Assembly: GCA_011523735.1 (NCBI GenBank)
Contig: WTGB01000115.1
Location: 1-64,000, forward strand
Reading direction: 5' to 3'
DNA length: 64,000 bases
Source of the DNA: Chloroflexota bacterium
GTDB taxonomy: Bacteria; Chloroflexota; Anaerolineae; Aggregatilineales; Phototrophicaceae
Positions 26,560 to 35,829 of this stretch are shown piece by piece. Position 1 is the stretch's first letter. Each line of letters begins with the position of its first letter. A model generated the notes under the pieces. It was not told the origin of the DNA. It did not search any database and saw only the letters and a list, made by a program, of their open reading frames with translations. The translations under genes were made by a program, and so were the position numbers.

Positions 26560-26586
26560 AGGTCTCGTCCGCACGCATGGAAACCT

Positions 26587-26611
26587 GTAGGGGTCAGCCG
26601 GTGGCTGACCC
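26587..26611. repeat. Dispersed palindrome, GTCAGCC/GGCTGAC subtype
   Basis: GTAGGGGTCAGCC and GGCTGACCC arms. The same subtype occurs at 51676-51720 and in part at 39377-39445. It lies between the binding protein gene and the permeases. Confidence 0.6.
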
Positions 26612-26667
26612 GCTCTGACACATTCAAATCGTCTGCGATTGCGACCATGGGACGCAATCTGGAAAGC

Positions 26668-26691
26668 GGGCGACCCTAGGGTCGCCCCTAC
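26668..26691. repeat. Dispersed palindrome, perfect GGGCGACCC/GGGTCGCCC
   Basis: GGGCGACCCTAGGGTCGCCC is a perfect 20-base palindrome followed by CTAC. With the copy 57 bases away it makes a double hairpin between the binding-protein gene and the permease genes of the operon, a place where such elements often stabilise the upstream mRNA. Confidence 0.65.
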
Positions 26692-26720
26692 ACATCGTTA
26701 TTAGCTGGCGAAAGACTGGC

Positions 26721-28013
26721 CTACATCATTGCCATATCGAGTTCACGCTGAACCTCTTCGGTCACGCGGTCCAGCGCTTCTTGAGCCGAGAGTTGCCCGG
26801 CTTTCACAGCTGTCTCCGCCTCGCCCAGGCGCGAGTTGTAGAAATCGTTCACCGGTATCTTCGCCGGACCAAAGGCGTTCGGTCCGTTCAGCAGGTCAAG
26901 CGCCAATTGGAAGCGATGATCGCTGACGAAACGCTCGGCGGTGGCCGCGCCGACCTTGGGCGGGATGTTCTGAATATTGAAGCAGAACTCGCCCATGTGC
27001 TCGTCTTCGCTAAGCCAGCGGATGAATTCCCAAGCCGCGTCCGGATTGATGACGCCGGTCGGAATCGTGAAGACGCTGCCGCCGAAGGTGGTGCAATTCT
27101 GGCGTCCGCCATCGGGATAAGGCGCCGCTATCATGTCCATCTCGAGATCGGGGGCAAATTTCTTCTGGAATTGGATGAACCATTCGCCGACCTGCTTGAA
27201 GCCTTCTTTGCCGACGAAGAAGGGATTCTGCGTGCTGAGGTAATCGCCGAAGCCGCTGGTGAAAGCTGCCACCTTTTCCGGACCTAAGCGCGACCAATAA
27301 CCCGCCATCCATTCCAGCGCCGCGACATTAGCCGGATCATTCGCCGTGATGGTCTGCGATTCTTCGTCATACAAACTGCCGCCGAAGACATGCCCCCACC
27401 AGGTGAGATTGGCCGGCAGCAGACCGACGCGCTCGATATTGCCATCGCTGTCGATGATCTCAAAGGCTTCGCAAGCTGCGTCCAATTCCTCGACGGTGGT
27501 CGGCGGTTCGCTGATGCCCAGCTCCGCCAGCGCCGGCGGCGAGAAGGCCAAGACGCGCGCATTCGAGGTGCACATCAAACCCCAAAGCTCGCCGTTATAC
27601 CACCAATTCTCCCAGAGCTGCGGGAAATACTCGGAGCCGTCAATGCCGGCCGCTTCCGCATAAGCCGTCAGGGGCGTCAAGGCGCCTTGCGAGGCGATCT
27701 GCACCAATTGATGCAGCCACACAGCCGAAACGACATCCGGCGGATTCCCACCAGCGATCGCCGTCAGCACCTTCTCATATTGCCCGAAAACCGTCGTCAT
27801 ATTGACGTAACTATTCTCGTGCTCTTCGTTGAACTGGTCGACCAAGCCTTGCAGCACATCGAATTCGAAGCCGCTCCAGCCCGTCCAATAGTTGAGGAAG
27901 GCTTGCTCCTGCGCGTAGGTCAAGCCGGCCGGCATAGCGGATATAGCCGCTGCCGTACCCGCCGCCAGACTCGCCCGCAGGAAATCCCGCCTCGATACCT
28001 TCTTTTCATTCAT
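26721..28013 (-). CDS. Sugar-binding protein of a CUT1 importer, Tat-type signal
   Basis: A 430-residue family 1 solute-binding protein. The N-terminus KKVSRRDFLRASLAAG is a twin-arginine (Tat) signal, ending TYAQEQ with no lipobox cysteine; this is the only Tat-type binding protein in the window. The ATG at 28013 suits the GGGAG ribosome-binding site better than GTG at 28025. It opens the leftward operon with two permeases, Gfo/Idh/MocA and a TIM-barrel isomerase, and is divergent from the histidine kinase. Confidence 0.9.
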   Translation of the reverse strand: MNEKKVSRRDFLRASLAAGTAAAISAMPAGLTYAQEQAFLNYWTGWSGFEFDVLQGLVDQFNEEHENSYVNMTTVFGQYEKVLTAIAGGNPPDVVSAVWLHQLVQIASQGALTPLTAYAEAAGIDGSEYFPQLWENWWYNGELWGLMCTSNARVLAFSPPALAELGISEPPTTVEELDAACEAFEIIDSDGNIERVGLLPANLTWWGHVFGGSLYDEESQTITANDPANVAALEWMAGYWSRLGPEKVAAFTSGFGDYLSTQNPFFVGKEGFKQVGEWFIQFQKKFAPDLEMDMIAAPYPDGGRQNCTTFGGSVFTIPTGVINPDAAWEFIRWLSEDEHMGEFCFNIQNIPPKVGAATAERFVSDHRFQLALDLLNGPNAFGPAKIPVNDFYNSRLGEAETAVKAGQLSAQEALDRVTEEVQRELDMAMM

Positions 28014-28146
28014 GATGATGTCCACTCCCTTCGAAACCCCAAAAAATTAATCACTTGCACACGATAACGCCGCATGAACTGTAAACGATGTCCCGCAGGC
28101 TGCGAAGGACGGCGTATGCAACCGATTATGACCCGCGTTCCAATCT

Positions 28147-28176
28147 TTGTCAAAATAGCTCGACTCGTGTGACAAT
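28147..28176 (+). promoter_or_regulatory. Possible promoter of the hybrid histidine kinase
   Basis: TTGTCA (28147-28152) and GACAAT (28171-28176) are separated by 18 bases, upstream of the kinase start at 28238. The -10 match is only partial. Confidence 0.3.
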
Positions 28177-28237
28177 AGTGACCATAGCCGCGCGGCCAAT
28201 TAATAAGCCCGACAAGAACTTCAGGGGAGAAACCGCG

Positions 28238-30391
28238 ATGACAATCCCCCAGGAAAGCGCCATCCGCGACGAATTCATGAATATCACGCTGCTGCTGCTC
28301 AGCTTCGGTATGTGGTGCTTCATCCTTTTTGGCGACATTCTGCCCGGCAGCTTGCCCGACATCCTGATGTTCGACGCGGTGATCATGATCGGCGTCTGCG
28401 GATTGAGCTATTTCATCAAGTCACGCAGTTTCAATTTCGCCTGCTTCTTCCTGCTGCTCTGCATCGCCCTGCTCGCGGCGCAAATCTCTATCGCCAGCGG
28501 CACTACGTCCGTGCTCTATCTCATACCCGCCAGTCTCATCATCGCCGTTATCGCGCTGCCGCCGCCCTGGCTGCTGCTGGCATTGCTGACCGATTGTCTC
28601 TTGTTGCTCGCCTTTGCCCCGCGAGCCGATTTCTTGCTGATGCTGGCGATGGCTGGGGGGCAACTGATCATCGTCGGTTTGCTGCGGCGTTACTTCGTCA
28701 ATCAACTCGCAATCAGCCAGGGCTTCCAGGATTATGCCGCCGAGCAAATGAACGAAGCGCGGGAGAGCCGGGCTGAGCTTGTTCTGATGTCCAAGCAGTT
28801 GCAGGAATACCAAGAGCGGCTGCGCGATATCAACAAGAAGCTGGAAATCGCCTTTGAGCAAGCGGAAGAATCGCGCCAGGCGAAAGCGCGTTTCGCCGCC
28901 AATGTCAGCCACGAGTTGCGCACGCCCATCAACCTGATCGTCGGCTTCAGCGAGGTGGTGATCTTGGCGCCCGAAATCTATGACGAACCGCTGCCCGCAA
29001 GTTACCGCGCCGATATTCACGCTGTCTATCGCAACGCCAAGCACCTGCAAAACCTGATCAACGATGTGCTCGATATCTCTCAACTGGAAGCGCGGCATCT
29101 CGCCATCGTCAAGGAGAAAGGAGACCTGCGCGACTGCGTGAAAGAGACAGCTGACATGGTGGCTGACCTCATCGCCAAGAAAGGTTTGAGCTTCCGGCTC
29201 GATATCCCGCCGGATCTGCCCGAGCTTTGGTTTGACCCCGTCCGCATCCGCCAGATTCTGCTCAACCTGCTGGTCAACGCCGTACGCTTCACCAGCGAGG
29301 GCGGCATCACCATCAAAATCGCTGTCGATGACAATGAAGTAGTCGCCAGCGTTATCGACACGGGCATTGGCTTGAAAGAAGACGATATCCCGCAGGTCTT
29401 CGATGAGTTCTTTCAAGTCGGCGCAGAAGACGCCCACGGCGAACGCGGCTCGGGACTGGGCTTAACGCTCAGCCGCGAATTGATACGCTTGCATGGCGGC
29501 GTGATGACTGTCAGCAGCGCCGGTCCCGGCCTGGGCAGCCGCTTTTCCTTTTCCTTACCCACCACCAAACAACTCGTATCGCAAATGCCAATGAGCAGCC
29601 AACTGCCCAAACCGGCGGCGCCCGGAAAACGCATCCTGGTCGTCGACCCCGATGAAGCGGTCACCGCTTTCTTCTCCCGCTATCTCAAATCACACGATGT
29701 CAGCGCCTGCAACGACGAAGGGGAAGCTCTGGAGGATCTCAGGCAATCCGCGCCGGATATCCTCCTGCTTGCGGAGAATCACCACTATCCGCGCCTGGTC
29801 AAACAAATTGGCGAGGAGCACAGCGACCTCAACCTCATCACCATGCCCATGCCCAGCGGACGCGCCACCATTCGTCAGCGCGGCGTGTATGACTATCTGG
29901 TCAAACCGGTGTCGCTTGAGACGCTCAGGAAAGTGCTGTCGCACTTTGGCGCGGCGCTGCGGTCGATCATGGTCATCGACGACAATCGCGACATCGTCCG
30001 CCTTTTCAGCCAGACCTTGCGCAGCATTGATCCGGACTACCGCGTCCGCTTCGCTTATGATGGCCGCGACGGCCTCGCCATGATGCAAGACGATCCGCCC
30101 GACTTGCTCATGCTCGATCTGCTCATGCCGGGGATGGATGGCTTCGCCGTCATTGATGTGATGCAGGGCAACGCCGAACTGGCGGAGATCCCCATCGTCC
30201 TGATATCCGCGAAGGGCGCCAGCGAATCCATCACGCCGGCTATCCACGGCGATATCAGGCTCGCGCGCAAAGCCGGTTACTCGCCGCTGGAATTGGTCAG
30301 TTGCGTCCAGGCGCTGATCGACAGCATCCAGCCGCGCGCTGACCTGAAGCTGGCAAAGGCCCGCCGCAGCCTGCCGTCCCCGGTAGCCTAG
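28238..30391 (+). CDS. Membrane hybrid histidine kinase with pseudo-receiver and receiver
   Basis: A 717-residue protein. Residues about 15-150 hold several membrane helices, with no evident extracellular sensor. A coiled coil (about 165-215) leads to the HisKA domain with His225 in VSHELRTP. The ATPase domain has DTGIG (374-378) and GSGLGLT (404-410). A first receiver-like domain (464-570) keeps VVDPDE and a late LVKP, but has Ala512 where the phosphate-accepting Asp should be. The second receiver (576-697) is intact, with Asp627 in LMLDLLMPG. No DNA-binding output domain is present. The ATG at 28238 has AGGGGAG upstream. It is divergent from the sugar importer and may sense its state (inference). 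Confidence 0.92.
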   Translation: MTIPQESAIRDEFMNITLLLLSFGMWCFILFGDILPGSLPDILMFDAVIMIGVCGLSYFIKSRSFNFACFFLLLCIALLAAQISIASGTTSVLYLIPASLIIAVIALPPPWLLLALLTDCLLLLAFAPRADFLLMLAMAGGQLIIVGLLRRYFVNQLAISQGFQDYAAEQMNEARESRAELVLMSKQLQEYQERLRDINKKLEIAFEQAEESRQAKARFAANVSHELRTPINLIVGFSEVVILAPEIYDEPLPASYRADIHAVYRNAKHLQNLINDVLDISQLEARHLAIVKEKGDLRDCVKETADMVADLIAKKGLSFRLDIPPDLPELWFDPVRIRQILLNLLVNAVRFTSEGGITIKIAVDDNEVVASVIDTGIGLKEDDIPQVFDEFFQVGAEDAHGERGSGLGLTLSRELIRLHGGVMTVSSAGPGLGSRFSFSLPTTKQLVSQMPMSSQLPKPAAPGKRILVVDPDEAVTAFFSRYLKSHDVSACNDEGEALEDLRQSAPDILLLAENHHYPRLVKQIGEEHSDLNLITMPMPSGRATIRQRGVYDYLVKPVSLETLRKVLSHFGAALRSIMVIDDNRDIVRLFSQTLRSIDPDYRVRFAYDGRDGLAMMQDDPPDLLMLDLLMPGMDGFAVIDVMQGNAELAEIPIVLISAKGASESITPAIHGDIRLARKAGYSPLELVSCVQALIDSIQPRADLKLAKARRSLPSPVA

Positions 30392-30411
30392 CGCAACCAA
30401 GAGGAATCCAG

Positions 30412-31569
30412 ATGACAACAATACTCGGCTTGGAAAATTTCCTGGAAGCGCATGCCGATCTCGTCGCCGGCAAGCGCGTTGGCTTGCTCGCCTGCCCCAG
30501 CAGCATCGACCGAGGTTTGCGCAGCAGCATCGATATCCTCCATCGCCACCCGGCTGTCAATCTGGTCGCGCTCTTTGGTCCCGAGCACGGCATCCGCGGC
30601 GATGCCCAAGCGGGCGCCAAAGTCGCCAGCGCAATTGACCCGCTGACCAAGCTGCCCGTTCACAGCCTTTACGGCAAGACGCAGAAACCCAGCGCAGACA
30701 TGCTGCGCGATATCGACGTCATCATCATAGACTTGCAGGAAGCCGGCGTCCGCTTTTATACCTTCGTCGCCACCGCGCTCTACGTCATGCGAGCGGCTGC
30801 GGAGGCTCGCCTCAGCGTTATCATCCTGGATCGCCCGGCGCCGATTAACGGAACGCATGTCGAAGGTCCTGTGCTCGACCCCGCTTACATGTCATTCGTC
30901 GGTCCCGCGCCCCTGCCTATCCGCTACGGCATGACCATCGGCGAGCTCGCCAACATGTTCAACGATGACAATCTCGACTGCGACCTGCATGTCATCCCGC
31001 TGCGAAACTGGAAGCGCGACCGGTGGTATGACCAGACCGAACTGCCCTTCATCCCTTCATCGCCCAACCTGCCGACATTGGACGCTGTGACACTCTACCC
31101 AGGCACCTGCCTCATCGAAGGCAGCAACCTCTCCGAAGGGCGCGGGACGACCCGACCCTTTGAATACATCGGCGCGCCCTGGATCAACGCGGAGGCGCTC
31201 TCCGAGCAACTCAATGATCTAAACCTCGCGGGTCTGCGTTTTCGCCCGGTCTATTTCGTCCCGACCTTCGGCAAATACCAAGGTGAACTTTGCGCCGGCG
31301 TCCATCTCTACGTGACCAACCGCGAGAGATTCCAGCCGGTCAGCGCTATGCTGCATGCGCTGCAAACGCTCAAGCGCAGTTACCCCGATGACTTCGCCTG
31401 GCGGGCGCCCTGGGTCCCAGGCCGGCATCGGCCGATTGATCTGCTCTGGGGCAACGAGGGGCTGCGGCGGCATATCGACTCTGACCGCCCGGTCGAAGAA
31501 CTCATTAAAAGCTGGGAGCCTGGCTTGACGCGCTTTTTGCAGTTGAGAGCGCGCTACATGTTATACTAA
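30412..31569 (+). CDS. NamZ-like exo-beta-N-acetylmuramidase (DUF1343, GH171)
   Basis: A 385-residue DUF1343 protein. The conserved opening ALFGPEHGIRGDAQAG and the later VIIDLQEAGVRFYTF, with RGTTRPFEYIGAPW, are hallmarks of the family that includes B. subtilis NamZ. NamZ releases N-acetylmuramic acid from the non-reducing end of peptidoglycan glycans. No signal peptide is seen, so it would act on imported fragments in the cytoplasm. AAGAGGA precedes the ATG. It is directly upstream of a CUT1 importer, a double GNAT protein and a PIG-L-like protein. Confidence 0.9.
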   Translation: MTTILGLENFLEAHADLVAGKRVGLLACPSSIDRGLRSSIDILHRHPAVNLVALFGPEHGIRGDAQAGAKVASAIDPLTKLPVHSLYGKTQKPSADMLRDIDVIIIDLQEAGVRFYTFVATALYVMRAAAEARLSVIILDRPAPINGTHVEGPVLDPAYMSFVGPAPLPIRYGMTIGELANMFNDDNLDCDLHVIPLRNWKRDRWYDQTELPFIPSSPNLPTLDAVTLYPGTCLIEGSNLSEGRGTTRPFEYIGAPWINAEALSEQLNDLNLAGLRFRPVYFVPTFGKYQGELCAGVHLYVTNRERFQPVSAMLHALQTLKRSYPDDFAWRAPWVPGRHRPIDLLWGNEGLRRHIDSDRPVEELIKSWEPGLTRFLQLRARYMLY

Positions 31570-31622
31570 GCGATGATGAAAGCCTTTGATCTGTTCAAGA
31601 GTATTGTTATCTGGAGGAAAAA

Positions 31623-32924
31623 ATGTATCCCAAACGATTGCTTTCTTGTCTGATATTGCTCGCTCTATTAATCGCGTTCAGTGCGGTCCCGCTGGCGCAA
31701 GACACCACCTTGACCATGCTGACGCATTGGGGCACGGAAGATCAACTGGCGGCGCAGCAAGCCATCATTGATGCTTACATGGCGGAAAATCCGGATGTCG
31801 CTGTCGAGCTGGTCACGGTCGATTTCGGCGAATTGCGCACCAAGATCATCACCGGGCGCACCGCCGGCATCAGCGCCGATGTCTATCACTTCTACCACCT
31901 TTGGCTGCCGGACTTCGTCAATGCCGGCGTCCTCGCCGAGCCGACCCAAGACGCGCTTTCCTACATCGACGAGAATGTCGCGCAAGGCACGATTGATGCC
32001 GTCAGCACCTCCGATGGGCAGACATGGGGCTATCCCACCGAGGTCAATCCCTATTTGCTGGTTTATAACAAGCGCCTGCTGGCGGAAGCGGGCTACGACG
32101 CCCCGCCGGCAAATTGGGAGGAACTCAAGGAAATCGCCGCCGCGATCACACAGGTCGATGATACCGGCGCCATCACCCAGCTCGGTTTGGGTGTCATGGC
32201 TGGCTGGGATTCGGGCATCGTGCATCCCTTCAGCGCGCTGTTATTCTCCAATGGCGGCAATTACCTCAGCGCGGACCGCACGGTCGCCGAATTCAACAGC
32301 CCGCAGGGCATCGAAACCTTGCAGCTATATGCCGATCTGGTCGCCAATGGCGGCACTGATCCCAGCATCAGCGGCTTGGGCGATTTCCCGAGCGGCACGG
32401 TCGGCATGGTGATCATGGCGCCTTGGTGGCGCGCCACTTTGCGCGCGGCTGAGGGCATCGACTTCGATACCGAAGTGGGCGTCGCCGAGATTCCTGTGGG
32501 ACCGAGCGGCGAGGCGCCATCCAGCATCGCCTACACCTGGCTCTTCGCCGTCGATTCCAATTCGCCCAACAAGCCGGCCGCCTGGGATTTTATCCACTGG
32601 ATGAATGCCGAACATGAAGAGAGAGCGGGCTCGGCGATCGGCGATTTCCTGGTCAACGCCCTGGGCGCCATTCCCAGCTTCGATCATGATCAAGCCGCTT
32701 TCGCCGAATCGATGAGCGATCACTATGTCTCGGCATTCGTCGCCGCCTCCGCCTATGCGCGCCCGGAACAAATCGTCGCTGGCGGCCAGGAGATCAAGAC
32801 TCTGCTACAAGTCGAGATCGAGGCTGTTCTGGCCGGTATGACGACGCCGGAAGACGCGCTGGCATCGGTCGAAATGCAGGCGAACGCCATACTGGAAGAG
32901 CAGAGGATGATGGCTGACGAATAG
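31623..32924 (+). CDS. Sugar-binding protein of a CUT1 importer (NamZ operon)
   Basis: A 433-residue family 1 solute-binding protein. A Sec signal peptide spans about residues 1-23 (ending PLAQ) without a lipobox cysteine. The mature part starts LTMLTHWGTEDQ, typical for the ligand cleft. A very strong ribosome-binding site (GGAGGAAAA) precedes the ATG, consistent with the high demand for binding protein. Lies between the NamZ-like gene and two permeases. An amino-sugar or muropeptide-derived ligand is suggested by context only. Confidence 0.9.
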   Translation: MYPKRLLSCLILLALLIAFSAVPLAQDTTLTMLTHWGTEDQLAAQQAIIDAYMAENPDVAVELVTVDFGELRTKIITGRTAGISADVYHFYHLWLPDFVNAGVLAEPTQDALSYIDENVAQGTIDAVSTSDGQTWGYPTEVNPYLLVYNKRLLAEAGYDAPPANWEELKEIAAAITQVDDTGAITQLGLGVMAGWDSGIVHPFSALLFSNGGNYLSADRTVAEFNSPQGIETLQLYADLVANGGTDPSISGLGDFPSGTVGMVIMAPWWRATLRAAEGIDFDTEVGVAEIPVGPSGEAPSSIAYTWLFAVDSNSPNKPAAWDFIHWMNAEHEERAGSAIGDFLVNALGAIPSFDHDQAAFAESMSDHYVSAFVAASAYARPEQIVAGGQEIKTLLQVEIEAVLAGMTTPEDALASVEMQANAILEEQRMMADE

Positions 32925-33020
32925 GCTTTACAGGACCACAAGCCGATGAAGCGGGCGCTTGGTCAAGCTCCCTCACATTTCAAATCAGCTATCGAATACG
33001 CGCTAAGCAAGCCTGAAGAC

Positions 33021-33049
33021 AGCCCTCCTCGTTTAATCGGGGAGGGGCT
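33021..33049. repeat. Imperfect hairpin AGCCCTCC/GGAGGGGCT
   Basis: 8- to 9-base arms with one bulge, separated by 12 bases, in the gap between binding protein and first permease. It resembles the CCCTCTCCC type at the window start. It could trim expression of downstream permeases. Confidence 0.4.
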
Positions 33050-33058
33050 GGGCTCGGA

Positions 33059-34003
33059 ATGCTAATGTCCTCCCATGCCTCAAAAACCGCCTGGTGGCTG
33101 CCGGATATCCCCAAAAGCGCGCTCATGCGGCGGCGTATGCTTTGGGCTTACGTCTTCGTCTCCGCGCCGATCATCGCTTTGCTGGTATTCCTCTTGGGTC
33201 CGATTCTGTTTTCAGGCTGGGTGAGCCTGCACCGCTGGGACATGCTCTCGCCCGTGGACGAGATGCCCTGGCGCGGCTTGAGCAATTACATCTTCCTGCT
33301 CACGAAAGACACGGTTTTCCTTAAATCCCTGGGCAATACATTCTTCTTCGCCATCGGCGGCGTCGGCGCCAACACTGTTCTCGGCTTGGGCTTCGCGCTG
33401 CTGCTCAACAGCCGCATCCGCGGGCGGACGTTATGGCGGGTACTGTATTTCATGCCGGTAATCACGGCGCCGCTGGCGTTAGCGGTGATGTTTTCCTTCA
33501 TATTCGATCGCAATTTTGGCGTGGTCAACAATGTCATCACCGCCTTCGGTCTGCCGCGTCAGCCCTTTCTCAGCGGACCGAACCAGGCATTGATGACACT
33601 CGTCTTCATCGCCGTGTACCAGTATGTCGGGTATTACATCGTGATTTTCCTGGCGGGTTTGCAGGGCATCCCGCAAGATTATTACGACGCGGCGCAGGTC
33701 GATGGCGCTGGCAAATTGCAGGAGTTTCGCTTTATCACCTTGCCCTTGCTCCGCCCGGTTATGCTCTTTGTCGTCGTTACCAATACCATCGGCGCCTTGC
33801 AGGTCTTCGATCTCGTCTTTGCCACTACCGGCGGCGCGCCCGCCAACAGTTCCATGACCGTTGTCCTGCACATGTACAACACCGCCTTCAAGTTCTCGCG
33901 CATGGGACGGGCGTCGGCCATGGCTTTCATCTTGTTCGCCATCATCATGCTGATCACGCTGATACAGGTCCGCCTCTTGCAGGACCGCACTTACCAGGAT
34001 TGA
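33059..34003 (+). CDS. CUT1 ABC importer permease (MalF/UgpA type, NamZ operon)
   Basis: A 314-residue permease with six hydrophobic segments and the docking loop DAAQVDGAGKLQEFRF followed by ITLPLLRP. The start could be ATG at 33059 or 33065; both have only weak ribosome-binding sites. The second permease starts 12 bases after its stop. Confidence 0.9.
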   Translation: MLMSSHASKTAWWLPDIPKSALMRRRMLWAYVFVSAPIIALLVFLLGPILFSGWVSLHRWDMLSPVDEMPWRGLSNYIFLLTKDTVFLKSLGNTFFFAIGGVGANTVLGLGFALLLNSRIRGRTLWRVLYFMPVITAPLALAVMFSFIFDRNFGVVNNVITAFGLPRQPFLSGPNQALMTLVFIAVYQYVGYYIVIFLAGLQGIPQDYYDAAQVDGAGKLQEFRFITLPLLRPVMLFVVVTNTIGALQVFDLVFATTGGAPANSSMTVVLHMYNTAFKFSRMGRASAMAFILFAIIMLITLIQVRLLQDRTYQD

Positions 34004-34014
34004 GAGCCGGCGCC

Positions 34015-34854
34015 ATGAAAGACGAAAGCTCATTCCTGCAGCCGATAGGGCTTACACTGAAATACGTCATCTTGGTGGCGGGCGCCTTCATCATGGTTTT
34101 TCCCTTCATCTGGATGATCATCGCCTCGCTTATGACTGCTGGCGAAATACAGTTGCGTCCGCCGGTCTGGCTGCCCGCCGAGCCGCAATTCAGCAATTAC
34201 AGCGATCTGGTCGATTCCATACCGATGGGCCGACTCTATTTCAACAGCGTTTTCACCTCCGGTCTCATTGTCTTCGGCGTCTTGCTCAGCAGTTCATTGG
34301 CAGGTTTCGCTTTCGCCAAGTACCGCTTTCCCGGTCGCGAATTTCTCTTTTATGTCATCCTCGCGACGATGATGATTCCCTTCTTTGTGACCTTGATCCC
34401 GGTCTTTTTCATCGTGCGCCAACTGGGCTGGATCGATACGTATCAGGGGCTGGTGGTGCCCGGGCTGACCTCCGCTTATGGCATCTTTTTGATGCGGCAG
34501 TTCATCATCACCCTGCCCGATGAATTGATCGACGCCGCCCGCATCGACGGCGCTTCCGAACTGCGGATCTACTGGCGCATCGTGGTGCCGCTGGTGAAGC
34601 CGGCGCTGGCGACCCTGGGCACCTTCACCTTTATCGGCTCCTGGAATGCCTTCTTATGGCCCCTGCTGGTCATCAACAGCCGCGAATTAATGACGCTGCC
34701 GCTGGGCATCAATTCGATGAAGAGCCTCTACGCCGACAACACCAACTTGCTGATGGCCGGCACCGCCGTCGCCGTCATTCCCATGCTCTTCGTGTTCATC
34801 TTCTTGCAGCGTTACTTCATTCAAGGAATCGCCCTCACAGGCTTGAAAGGATAA
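34015..34854 (+). CDS. CUT1 ABC importer permease (MalG type, NamZ operon)
   Basis: A 279-residue permease; docking loop [16 protein letters not shown] followed by IVVP, and the C-terminal GIALTGLKG typical of MalG-like proteins. A much longer open frame exists upstream, but it lies inside the first permease gene in another frame. The ATG at 34015 opens the first membrane helix region. No ATPase gene follows; a GNAT gene begins 10 bases later. Confidence 0.9.
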   Translation: MKDESSFLQPIGLTLKYVILVAGAFIMVFPFIWMIIASLMTAGEIQLRPPVWLPAEPQFSNYSDLVDSIPMGRLYFNSVFTSGLIVFGVLLSSSLAGFAFAKYRFPGREFLFYVILATMMIPFFVTLIPVFFIVRQLGWIDTYQGLVVPGLTSAYGIFLMRQFIITLPDELIDAARIDGASELRIYWRIVVPLVKPALATLGTFTFIGSWNAFLWPLLVINSRELMTLPLGINSMKSLYADNTNLLMAGTAVAVIPMLFVFIFLQRYFIQGIALTGLKG

Positions 34855-34863
34855 TAGACGCTT

Positions 34864-35805
34864 ATGGAAATCCGACCGTTTCAAGGCAAAGACGAACTTG
34901 ATCTGCTGGATGTTTGGCATCGCGCACTGTCGCGCGATCGCATCAGCGATAGCCTCTTCCGCAGTCAAGTCCTGCTTGATCCCAACTTCCACCCCGACTA
35001 TGTACCCGTCGCCATCGAGGACGGGCGCGTGGTGGGTTTCATCCTCTGCCTGGCGCGGCAAGTCCCTTATTTTCTGCAGGGCATGGACCGGACCGAAGCC
35101 TGGATCACCGCATTCGGCGTCCATCCGGATTATCGCGGACGCGGCATCGGCAGCGCTCTTTTTGCGTACATCATCGGTAAATTGCGGGGAGAAGGTCGCG
35201 CGAATGTCGATATCTCGCCCTATGTGCCCAATTACTTCGTGCCCGGCATCGACACGAGCGCTTATCCCGATACGATCCGCTTCTTGCAAGAGCGCATCGG
35301 CTTCGAGACACTGTATCACGCGATCAGCATGGGCGCCGACTTGACCGGATTTCAGATCCCGGACGATATTCAGGCGCGCATCGAGCGGGGCGAAGCCGAA
35401 GAAGGCCTGACAATCCGCCCGATTGAAGCGGCCGATATCCCCGACCTGATGCCCTTCCTGGTCGAGCATTTCGGCTGGGACTGGTTCCGCTTCGCGCAGA
35501 GCTATCTGCTCGAATACTTTGGCGATAGTCCGCATCGCATCTGTTTTCTGATCGCGCGGGAAAGGGGCGAGGTGGTAGGCTTCTGTCAACAGCGCAACGA
35601 ACGCTTTGGGCCTTTCGGCGTCCGGCCTGATTGCCGCAACCGGGGGATCGGCAGAATGCTGCTCTTCAAATGCCTGGAGCAGATGAGCGCCAAACATGTC
35701 TTTTACGCCTATTTCCTCTGGACTGACGAGGACGCGGCTCGCTTGTATTCGCTCGCTGGCTTCGAGCGTCGGCGAGAATTCGCCGTGATGCGCAAACTTC
35801 TATAG
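34864..35805 (+). CDS. Tandem GNAT acetyltransferase (two domains)
   Basis: A 313-residue protein with two GNAT folds. The acetyl-CoA-binding motif A appears as VHPDYRGRGIGSALF in the first half and as VRPDCRNRGIGRMLLF in the second. Both keep the R/Q-x-x-G-x-G/A signature. GNAT enzymes move an acetyl group from acetyl-CoA to an amine. In this operon, next to a NamZ-type muramidase and a PIG-L-like deacetylase, an amino sugar substrate is a reasonable guess. The first half may be an inactive recognition domain, as in other tandem GNATs. Confidence 0.88.
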   Translation: MEIRPFQGKDELDLLDVWHRALSRDRISDSLFRSQVLLDPNFHPDYVPVAIEDGRVVGFILCLARQVPYFLQGMDRTEAWITAFGVHPDYRGRGIGSALFAYIIGKLRGEGRANVDISPYVPNYFVPGIDTSAYPDTIRFLQERIGFETLYHAISMGADLTGFQIPDDIQARIERGEAEEGLTIRPIEAADIPDLMPFLVEHFGWDWFRFAQSYLLEYFGDSPHRICFLIARERGEVVGFCQQRNERFGPFGVRPDCRNRGIGRMLLFKCLEQMSAKHVFYAYFLWTDEDAARLYSLAGFERRREFAVMRKLL

Positions 35806-35829
35806 AAACGAAGTAAGGAGAGAGAAAGT

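Noticed and set aside
33433-34854. Long N-terminal extension of the second NamZ-operon permease
   Set aside because: The first ~190 codons lie inside the first permease gene in another frame and lack hydrophobic helices; the permease proper starts at 34015.
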